From contig OZ020303.1 in assembly GCA_963971305.1 (NCBI GenBank), forward strand, positions 47,046,106 to 47,110,105: DNA of 64,000 nt. Reading direction: 5' to 3'. Positions 41,401 through 53,400 of the stretch are shown piece after piece. Below the pieces are notes generated by a model. The model saw only the letters and a program-made list of their open reading frames with translations, ran no database searches and was not told where the DNA came from. Position numbers and translations under genes: made by a program. Every line of letters starts with the position of its first letter. Positions within the stretch are counted from its first letter, which is position 1. The stretch is from Arcuatula senhousia. Lineage: Eukaryota; Mollusca; Bivalvia; Mytilida; Mytilidae.

Positions 41401-44400
41401 AGTGTATTAAACAACCAACATAACCAGCGGAAATTAAAAAAAACACACACACAATAAAAACATCCAGCAGCCTTCAATGAAACCCGCAGGCGCTGCTCGT
41501 CACATTACGATTAGTCATAGGTTACAATAAGATGCATAAAATTCAAATACAGTCCTGAAATAGTCAGCAAAAGACCTCGTTTTTAACAAAGAACAAAAAA
41601 GAAATAATGTGTCAATGGGACACGGATGCCTTCGCTTGACTCAAATAAAAGTTAAAGTTTGACAGTTATGAAAGTCGCTGAGAACATATAGTTTATCATA
41701 CTGAACCATCCTACCAAGTTCGAAATCATTCCCATGTACGGTTTCTCAGAAAAGTTTAACGGAAATTTGAAATTGTATGTACGAAAAGTACAATTTCAGA
41801 TCGGTCCATCGTAAAACAGGAAGTAGAAGTCCGCCATGTCTAAAAGTGGATTACGACGCATAGTTTGGCATACTGAACCATCCTACCAAGTTTCAAATCA
41901 TTCTCATGTACGGTTTCTGAGAAAAGCTTGACGGGAATTTTTAGGTCGATTTTGGTATCGGTCAAGTCCCAAACAGGAAGTAGATGTTCGACAGGTCTCA
42001 AAGTCGCTGAGGACGTATACATTAAGTTTGTCATACTGAACCATCCTACCAAGTTTCAAATCACTCCCATTTACGGTTTCTGAGAAAAGCTTGACGGAAA
42101 TTCGTACGGACGGACGGGGGCATAAAATATACACATTCTTTGTCTGACATTCCTGGATTTGGAACGGCACAATTGAAAGTGGCTGTTTTCTTTCATTGAC
42201 AAAAGACACAAGCGAGACCAAAACTGCTGTCTGACGGGTATGTTTTTTTAGTCATGGCGGCCATGTTTTTTGACGGATCAAACATACATAGGTGTTTAGC
42301 AATTTCACAGGGTATTACCGGCTAAGGTAGCAACTGGCAAAGAAACAACAGTCAAAGGGACTTTACGGTGTAAGATTTTTTAAGAATGAAAAGACCAAAA
42401 GAAGGCAAAGATGGACAAGTCTTGGTATAACACTCCCCTTTTTTGTGACCAACCAACCAGATTCTTTTTTGTTTGTTCATACATTGATGTATATGCCAAG
42501 AATAATGATGATAGCACGCGTACTTCGTGGTAAACAAACTTCAACTTGGAGGTTAACCTGGTGGAACGATTTGACAGACGAACGAACAGACCTGCAATAT
42601 GTCATAAAAACAACTCAAGTATTATTGTTTTTCATACCTGTTTTGAAGTTCTTGTTGCATTTTGAACATCCAGCCTTTGCATTATGGCCCAAAAATCCAC
42701 CTAGTTTTCTAGTTGCCGGGACGTCACATGAACAACAGACTAAAGCAGCAAAGTATTCTTCATCCTGTTCATATTAAAAAAACAACAATACACTTGTATA
42801 TCAGGGGTCTAAATAAAATGGACAATCAAGAGACAAGCCAAAAACAAAAGGCACACAAAAACCAGTAAAAAGAAAAAAACGGGTGGCCATTTCGATAAAA
42901 GGTACTACCAACTTCAAATAGATTGCACATGTATTACTATAGTATTGTGTAGTACAGTGTAGGTAATTTATTCTATTAAGAGTGTACGAGCCTGACACTT
43001 TTTGTAATTAAAGGTTATTTAAAATACATAATTTGAAAACTTAAAGAATTGCTCAAAATAGCTAAACTTTATGAGAGAAAAAAATCAAAAACATGAAGCC
43101 GTTTTCAAGATATAAGCACCTAAAAATATGGCGGGGAAAAAAACTTATCTAGTTTTTTTTATAGGAAATACATTAAAAATTCTTTTTTCTGTTTAAATAA
43201 GAAGATATAATTAGAATTGGTTGAAATTTTGAAAGGTTTTTATTAGGACCTTCTCTAATTAGTTCTGAACAAATATAAGGAAAACATGTTGGAAAATGTT
43301 AATTGCATTTGAATGGATAAAAGAGAATGTTCAATTTCTGAGGCTCACTTTATTTTTCTTATGTATCTTAACCTGATATCAAACGTGAGTTCACGTTAAA
43401 ATGGTGTTGGTAAATATTTCTGTTTCGGAACGATAATTTAAATTCCCACCTTATAAAACTGATACAACTTGTTATATTTTTCCTTACCGTACGAAACATA
43501 TTCCATTTAAATGCCTTACCAAAACCAATTTCACGTGAATGTTTGTCTCTCGCGAATATCAGGTCAGGTTTACTCAATGTCACTGTGTTGAAACATGCGA
43601 TTTATTTTTAGTTTACCACATTCTACATTAATAAAATCAGAAGTTTTGTGCTTATGTGTTTAATTTAACCTGTCTTGAGCAAACCCTGCATGCAATCTAT
43701 GAGTATGAGTGGCGGTTCATGTCACGGTTGCGCTGTTAATAACGCGCTGGTTTTACCAACGGGCTACTTAGTTAAAGTAGCGCACTACTTTAAGAAAGTA
43801 ACTCGCTACTTTAGAAAGTAACGCGCTACTTAGATAAAGTAATGCGCTACTTTAGCAAAGTAACGCACTACTTTAAGAATGTAGCGCATTACTTTAAATG
43901 CTAAAAGCAGCGTGCTACTTTATACTCATCTCAGTTTAAGGATTGCAACGCACTACTTTCTAAAAGTAACCCGCTACTTTGTAAACTTTGAGTAACGCAC
44001 TACTATGTAAAAGTGCTTGACTCAAGCTGTAAAAGAAACGCGTTAGTTTTATGACAGCAACACGCTACTTATCAAAAGTAGCGCGTTGTTTTTTTTAAGT
44101 TATTTTAAAATGCTAAAAGCAGCGCGCTGCTTGTTAATAGCAACGCGCTACTTTTTACTCATTCCAGTTTAAGGAATGTAACGCGCTATTTTAAATAAGT
44201 TGTCACAAACTAACGCGTTACTCTTACAAAGTAACGGGTTACTTTTAGAAAGTAGCGCGTCACTTTCACAAAGTAGCGCGTTGTATTCCTTAAACTGTGA
44301 TAAGTATAAAGTAGCGCGCTACATTGTGGCGCGTTACTTGCTAAAGTAGCGCATTTCTTTATGAAAGTAGCGCGCTACTTTAACAAAGTAGCTCGTTGGT

Positions 44401-47400
44401 AAAACCAGCGCGTTACAAACAGCGCAATTATGACATGAACCGCCACTCATAGTAGGCTGAAGCTTTTAAGACATTCACTGAAGCTTGAACTATCACCTTC
44501 TGGGTAAACTGACACTAATTGTGTTATTTTTCCAAATATCTTTTTAACAATTAGTGTTTAAGTTCTTCTTACCTTAATGTCATCTCTGGCTTTGTAAATG
44601 AACCCAGTCTCCCAAAGCTCTGTCAGCTCGTCTACCAAAGGACGGAGGTATGTGTTGATGTTCTTCGATGGTTCATCAGGACCAGGAATAATCCCAGCAG
44701 TAATCACATTTTCTTTCTTGAATCTTTGATTTCTTGGAAGATTTAGTATGGATAAATAAATACCACCAACACTGTACGGGGAGTGTTTATAGGGTTGAAA
44801 CCAGTCTACATTTAACAACAAGCCAAACCTCCTTGGAACATCAAAAAACTTTTCTTCGCCTTCTTTTTCAAACGTTCGCCAAATTCTTCCGTCATATACA
44901 TCTCTATATGTGCCCTAAATTACAAAATACTTGTGTCAGATTCTGTTGTTACACAACGTAATTAAACATGAAGATATTTCAAAATATATTTAAACGAACA
45001 TTAAAAAATATAATAAAATTGTCTTGTTACCCCCACCTTAACTTGGTTAAGTGTAAAAAAAACAATTTGTACATGATGTATAAGCTGAACTGTGAAAGGC
45101 GGGAAAACTTGTTTTAATTATAGTATAACTAATGAGTGGTGGCGAATATCAATTTTAATGTCACGAGTCTCGAATAACGCCAGGATTCAACAAGTTCGGC
45201 GCACGAGTTGAATCCATTAGCGTTATTCGACACGAGTGACATTAAAATTGATATTCGTCACCCCGAATTAGTTATACTATTTATGATATAGATAATTTGG
45301 ATAAACGTGACAAATAGATCATCAAAATAATGAAAACGAAATAAATTATTGATTGATGAATTGTGTATTGCGCATTAATCTACGTTACGTATTTTTCGCG
45401 GGAAACTTCACGAGGGTTAGATAAATTAATACGGTGACGGGTCCCTGGTCTACAATGGTACAAGTTGGGACCAACGCGGTTTTCCATTTCTCCGGCATGT
45501 CCGCCTTGTTTTGTTTTGCGTCATGATATCTTAATCGGTTTGTGGACATTTTTTGTCCCGAACAGTCTGTGTTGGTTGTTAATGCATATGCAAAGATTAT
45601 AGGGCTGGCTGTTTTTTATAGTGGTTTCTGTTGATTATGTGGGTTGTGTCGCGTCTCATGTGGCTACGGATACACGCTTGTATTCGGAGCCACTGCCTTA
45701 ATTGCCTATTTTCTATTACGTATTTACTGTACTGTTTGCATAAAGAAAAGAAAATGTTTTAGTGAACTGGTGATTTTAAAATGCAAGTAACCACAGTGCA
45801 AGTCTATGTAAAATACTATGCTGAATGCAAAAAATTAAAGCAAACAAAAAAGCCACCTCGACCTAATATGGGAGTCTCGGAATGATATGGGACTTGATAT
45901 GAAATACCCTGTGTAATAATCTATATATATTTATATATTGCATACTCTTAACAATTTTCTAAATATTTATATAATAAATAATATGAAATGTAAGTATTAC
46001 GCAATGCTACAAATCTATCTTTTAAAGCGCCATGGCATGCAAAATATTTAATGTTATAGTTGTGTATTACAACGTGTTTAGTAGGTGCACTAGTTGAATA
46101 TTACATATTAAGCACAACTTGAAAAGTATATAAATAAAGTTTATCAGTGCAACAGTGTATTTAGTTTACAATAAGAATGGTATTATAGCGTGAATTGAAA
46201 CACTAAATTGATATAAAAATCGGCATTCATGATAATTTAGGATGTATTTACGAAAGACCGGTAGTGCCATTAGATCTTTTACATTTCTCGATTGTAACTA
46301 CAAGTTTCTCAGTTCTAAGTTGACATTTCACAGTCCCAAGTTGACATTTCTTAGTTCCAAGTTGACATTTCTTAGTTCCAAGCTGACAATACTCAGTTCC
46401 AAGTTGACAGTTCTCACTTCAAACCCAGTTCCAAATTACACTACAAACCTCTAGTCGTAGCGAGATAGTTGCTACGGAGTGGGGGTGTCCTGCTTGTTGC
46501 GACAAATCTATATAAATCTTTTGGTACTTTCACTCTTCGTTGTACTTCTCAACTTCATCAAATTGCACCTCTCAACTACAGCAGTTGTACATCTCAACTA
46601 TCGCGTTTGTACGTTTTCCAATCGTTAAAAGATGTTCAATTCAACTTGTGCGGATGTACTAAAAAACTTTCGCATATCTACTTCACAACTTGTGCACCGA
46701 TGCCGCGTTTAATCATTTACGGGTACGAAATAACGGCTTTCTGTCCTTCAATATACATGTATTGCTATTCGGACCTTATATCGTATCTTTGGGATAAAAA
46801 TAATGTTTTAAATGCTTATGATGTTTATTAGGTACGCGATTTTTAGAATATTAATGTATAAAAGTATTTTATCTGTAATTTTAAGGATTAAAGCAAAGTC
46901 AATCATTATAGTAACATAAATGCCTTATGGAAACTATTATTTAATAGTTTCCATTAAAAAAAACATTACTATAAGTCATATGTTTTGCATTTTAGATGAA
47001 AATTACCCACTTTTGGTGTCTCTTTCGTCTGATTTACCCACAAGCCATCATTAAAGCACTAATCAATCATAGCGAGTGTGCTTCTCAATCGTTTTTAGGC
47101 AGCGCACCTTCCATACATTGTCGGTGTGCATAAGGCACGATGTGAAAAGGTAGGGCTGAGATTTAAATAATGATTAAGGTTTTGCCCTCATTTTTGCTGA
47201 GAATCAAATGGTCTGTTCCTAGGCATGCCAGTAATTGAATAAGTATATATAATTCTTGCAGTTTAGCACGAGTAAATGGATCAAAATGTGTGCACGAATG
47301 TAGCACATAAGTGTAGTGTGCATATCTGCAAAAAATAAAAATCTATACCAAGATATTCTATGAATTTCAACTCAGAAACCCGATCTTTAAATGATTTTGC

Positions 47401-50400
47401 AATTCTTATCCTACTACATCATGTACATAGTAAACACCTAGTAAACTTATTTTCTCATATATAGTTAATTTTTATTGTTTCTTTTAAATAAGGGGTGACA
47501 CGGGGGTACCTTTTCCCTGTTTCCCATTTTTGGTCTATTTGTTTTTAAATTCCCACACTTTAGTTGAAACATATTTATTTACCCTGGATTGGGAAACAAG
47601 CTCAATGCTTAATCTATTTAATCCTCTCTATGCAGCCGTGCAGTTTGTGAGTGAGGCCAGTGTAGCGGCCACCATTGAGTCCATTCATATCGAACTATAT
47701 CACAGGGTTTTGATCTCCCCATACACGGGGCAACCTAATTTCGCCTCTCCCGAAGGACTAGCACCGTTCCCCGAGACCTTCCTAGCAAATGGTGTCAAGA
47801 AAGAGTCGGAAGAACAGTCCATGAAACTTTTCCAGCCCGTTTTGTCGTTTCTCAAAACTGTTGTCACCGGCCCCGCCTGAAGGCCAAGAAAGTGTTTTGA
47901 TATCTTAATAGAAAGTACAAAATTGAAAATGTTCATAGATCAAAGATAAACCGTGCTCCATTGTGATACAACTCTTAACTGAAGGCCTTGCTGATATAAT
48001 AATATGTAAATATTAGCACTTAATAGTAAAATTATATTCGTACTTTTTTAATCAATAATTAGTACAATAAGTATCAACAAGTTTAAGAGTTCTAAGGACA
48101 GGGTGCTTAAGACTATTTGATATAGAACCACAGGTTTATTTCTAGTGATGTACTTACAAAAATATGTAAAATTAATAATATATATTTGTTGTTTTCAAAT
48201 GAAGATCTAAAAATGTTTTAAGTTTTTGTTAAAGTTATTGTCTCTGATTGTTTAATCCCTGTTCACATATCTGCTTTATATAAATATTTTCTCTTTTAAT
48301 ACTACTTTCATTATATATAATTGAAACAAATTAAACAACAATTTATGAATTTAGTAATACAATCATAATTACCGGACGATATGGATTTTTTACCACCAAG
48401 GGTGTACCATATGTCTTATTAATTTATTTTAACCCCTGCTAGGGATTATTTAATCCCTGCCCCTGCCAACAGGGAGGCGGGACGCATGTAACTGTCAATT
48501 ATTCAAAAAGGTGATTATTGAGAATCTATTGGTTGTAATCATGTTATAACAGTAACTTAGACATCAGTAGTCACCAGTGCCGTGCTGCTGCCGGGGACCA
48601 CAATGGGTGTAGACACAACACTGAACATCCGTCCGTGATAAAACATTATCGGAAAAGGATTAAACAGTGAATATATATATACACATGAAACAACGTTCGG
48701 GAGTATAAAATCCGCGAACTTTTAATAAATTTCATCCGGATAGCTATTATCTACACCACAAGACTGAATCCAGTGGAATCATTTTGGCCGGAGAAAAACG
48801 TCAATCATGGATACCATTTTTATTATTTAATATTCAATAAAATATGCACAAACAGTAAAATATTCACCGCCCTTTTGCCCGGACCCTTTGCACAGCATAA
48901 TATTTGCTGACTATAAAATGTACGAAAATAAAATATTTACACAGATTTTTCGGTGGATTTATTAGAAAATATTATTATTCAAATATCTTTGCTACCTTTT
49001 TAAAAGTATAGTAATGACCAATCTATCCTATATCTTTATACAGTATGTAAATGAATGGTGCACATTGAAAGTCTCCATTGATTTCGAAGGTTATAATTCT
49101 ATTAAAATAATATACTTTGTCCATCTTTTTAACCATGAATAAATTGACGGAAACATTATGGTTTTCAATTACTTTATGATGCCATGAAAGGCTAACTCGT
49201 CATCATTGTTTTACCACACCAGTAAATATTTTTCTTTGCATATAAGTGTGTGTCATGCAAAGATATGTGTATCATAGATATTTACGCGGGTAAGAAATAA
49301 ATGACAAACATTCTTATTTACACAACAATGAAATTTTAATTTTTGTAAACCATTTATTGTGATCTTAAAAGACACTAAATACAAGACTTTGGACAAGCTG
49401 CACCATACCTGAAATTAATATCATAAACCGCGGTCTCGATAAACTGCACTATGTTATGTAAACTATATTAAATATTAATATTTAGAGACAGTAAATTAAT
49501 CGCAAATATGTGTAAAGGGTTGTAAAGTATATGTAAAGTGCGGTCTTTGTGTGCATTTACATTACATTTACATAGTACTGTAAATCCACAGTTTCATCTA
49601 GTGGATGCTCTTTGGTTGCTGTCTTAGCTCATAGACAAATACATAGACAAATACATAAAATATCGGATTTCCATCCCTCAGATGAGTATAGATGTTAGTT
49701 TGTCATAGGGTTCTGTTCTGTCTTCCTTTATTGGATTTCATACGCTGAACTGACAATTTGCAGCACGATGGATGTGCTATAGCAAGCAGTCACTGCTTAC
49801 TCTTTAAACGCACCTGAGTTAACTCTCGTTACGACTTTAGTTCGCGTCGGCTCTGAAAACAAGTAGTAGATGACGGACTGACCTGGAAAGGAAATGCACG
49901 ATACAACTGAATGGTAAACCTCAACGAAAAGGTCAGATTTGTTTCCCAATTTCCAACAGTCTACCTAATTCATTTTAATAGGAAGGACGATGTAGAAGAA
50001 TTTTATTTTGCATTTTAAGCAATAGATCTTTTGACGGACACTCGAAAAAAAGAATGAAAATTGTCTAGTAAGGGGTATTTGAAAAACTCACAATTATTTT
50101 CGTTTGTCCTGTCTCGTTACACTTCATATTTAAATTTCTACATGGACAACCATTTAATATATGTTTAAATATTCTGTTTACTTTTCAGCCAAGTGTATTT
50201 GTAATGATGGTTATTTGGGAGCTGATTGCTCAATGTCGATAACCGAGGCACCATCACGACTCACAATACCTTCTTCTGGCGAATGTAAGAAAGGCCAAAG
50301 ACCATGTTCTAAAACCAATATCTATGGAACATTTTTGCAGGAAACAGTCTACTGCAAATTTGAACGTTTTATTGTAAGCAGTTTTTATATAGAAAGAAGC

Positions 50401-53400
50401 AAAGAGGCATCAATGGTGCATTCGAGTGTCAAAAGTCCGAAAGGGCAACGACAAAATCGGTGAACAGGAACAAGAACATCTCGAAAAAAAATACAAAACA
50501 CAAAATCAGCCGATTAATGAAAATTAATATAAAAAAAACCCTAAAATAGCTGGAAAGAATTAATGAAAATGAAAACACAAACAATCGGTGGTAGTAAGTC
50601 AAGTTGGGAGCTATTATGGACGTAACGAAAACAGTAACCTTCTTGTTACCCTAATAGATTTTGGCCCTATGTTTTAGTTCTTTTCACATGTATTTGTAAT
50701 ATTTAGAAACCGCACCTTTGATAATAACTGCATTTTTTATTTTGCTTCAATATATTACATTTATTCCAAGAAATGCACTGTTGTTTTTTTGTATTTTCGT
50801 TTGTTTGTTGTTCTTTTTTTTATCGAAAACTTTTTTGCAGCAAAAAAAAGAGAGAAGTCAATGTAAAGTTACCCCAAAATTTGAAAGTATTTGTCCATTG
50901 AAAATATATGCATTCTGCAAAGTGAAGCATCTTTTCAGCAGCATTTAAATGAAAATAATTTTCTCTACAGGCCAGCGAAAGCGGTAAACAATATACCAAC
51001 CAGATCTTTCATCACAACGCAGAATACAAACATGAAAATCTTGTTACCTGTCCTTTCCCGGATGTATCCAGAAGAAAACGATCGACTGATGATGTAGCCG
51101 AGGGCTTCGATATTTCCTTGTCCTATGACCAATCAAACTATGGTGATCCTGTCGTAGTCGTTATATACGATGAGTCCTGTTATAACTGTACTGCATCAAC
51201 TGGAACTTGTATTAAGCTTGTAAGTCAAATAAATCCTATATGAAGCCTTCTCGTTAAAGAAACTTAAATCTGTGTCTCTGAAGATAATGTGACAAAGTGG
51301 TCGGCCGTCATTGCAACAGCTGAAAATTCATATTATTATTATCTATGTAGAAGACATTTCTGATACGACCAAACATATGGCATGAGTGTTTGTTGACGAT
51401 ACTTACCTTTAGCATTGCATGTACATCGCTGACGTCACAACACTCAGTTTCAAAACATTTTGTTCTTCTTTATTTCAAAATTCTAGTCCACGAACCGTAA
51501 GAATTCCGTCATCTGTACCTTATTTTTATCTTTTGTAATTATGAGTCCTTTTCGGTAACAACTTACTATTTTTGAGCAGAGCTCTATGTAATCATATAGC
51601 TATCTGATTTTAGCGTGTTTTTTTCGTCTAGACAGGGTAAACCGATCAGGCAATCTTCCTACCAGAGGATCTATTACAGAATATTCATCGTGAATAATTA
51701 TTGTTTCAATGTTTTAAATGTTATACAGGTTGTCTTAACCAAGAGATACATCTTTATACCCCTATAATAAAAACGATAAAAATGTGCACTACATTTCACA
51801 TATCGATACACTCAATTTAATATACACTTAAGCATTGTTGACCTTTTACCTTTAATCTTATCAATACGTCAGATATATTCAAGTGGGTGGAGCCAAATTA
51901 CGGATTTCATAGGACGGAGCAAACGAACAAAATTGATATGTTTCAAGTTGGCGAAAAACAGATCGTTCTTTATTTTAGTGCTTAGATTTAGCTCTGCTTT
52001 TTAACGCTTTAGCGCTTTGATTTTGATTCAGTAACGTGATTATCAACATTGTTGGTTTTCACAAATAAGATAATCGCTACAATGGTATACAATAAACAAA
52101 GTTTCCTTGACTACAAATTGTATGGTCTAATTAAGAATATATTTTTGTAACATACACACTTTCTTTACGTATGCGCTAAACTTTATGAAACATTGAATGA
52201 TTGTTCAAGAATTTTAAAGAGTTACCTGGATCACAAACAAGCAAATAAACACCTTTTTCAGTTTGTGTTTTATTAAGAGATTGCGGCGAGGAGTCTTGTA
52301 TCATATCTTTATGCATTCAATGTATTTCATTTTTCATATGATGAAAAAAAAATTGTCATGCACACGATTTCTATAAATAAGCGTTTTAGACGCAAGGCTG
52401 TTGTGTGTTTTACAACAAATAAAAACCTCTTCAATGAATTTCAAAATCTGAGATCATTGAACATTCTAACATAGACCACGCCCACGAACAAAGGAATCCA
52501 TTAAGACAAGCCGTGTGTAAATTAAGAAATAATTCATGACCGCCCGTGGTTTATTGAAGATTTAGCCATGGGTGCCCATTATTTTCGTGGATATTTTACC
52601 CCGAGCGTAGCGCAGCGGAGCGAGGTGTAAAATACACGAAAATAATGGGCACTTATGGTTAATTCGAAAATAAACCACGACCGGACATGAATTATTTCTA
52701 TTCTAATATGACAATTTTGTGTTTTCAAAGACCTTTAGTGTACAATGCTACAGAAGCCATTTTGCTGTTCTTGCTACGTTTACGGGAAATGATCCTTTAT
52801 GACGTCTGCATTTTCAGCGTAGAATCAAATAATGACGTCGTCATTTCTAGCGCAAAATGAACTGTGACGTCGACCTGTGTTTTATTGGAATTTAAACATG
52901 GCTTGTCGCCATGGGTTCTATTGTTCTTTCCGGGGACCCATATTAGAATTTCCAATATACACAGGGTCGACGTCACAGTTACTTTAACGCTAAAACCAGC
53001 GACGTCATTATACATTGTGTGCACAAAAACATCAAAAATGGCAGACATTTTGTTCTGCACTAAAGGCCTACGGAAAGAACAAAAATGGCATATTTAGAAT
53101 AGAAATAATCCATGGCTGCCCGTGGTTTATTAATTGTCGATTTTAACATGGGTATCCATTGTTTCCGTTTATTTTACCTCGCTGCGCTCCACTCAGGGCA
53201 AAATATTACCGAAATTACCGAAAACAAATGCAACCCTTGTTAAAATCTCCAATAAACCACGGGTGGCCATGGATTATTTCTTAATTAATACATAAGTTTC
53301 CTGAATTTTGATTGGTTAAAAAGGAGGGTGATATTTTCATTTAACACTCCTTTGTCGAATATATCACCCACACTGTACAGTTGCGTCATTACGTTTCTGG

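Larger units (their letters stand above)
30157..50188 (+). other. Intron 13, about 20 kb, repeat-filled
   Basis: The intron splits the EGF module. It hosts the palindrome at 30595, tandem repeats at 33354-33870, a TIR element at 33870-34769, an antisense TNP2-like transposase gene (39348-44914), a palindrome-array foldback (43704-44451), minisatellites and an unexplained ORF. I see no further exon of the VWDE-like gene in it. Stretches 30720-33340, 34800-37020 and 45430-46300 hold nothing I recognise beyond AT-rich sequence and T-tracts. Confidence 0.6.
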
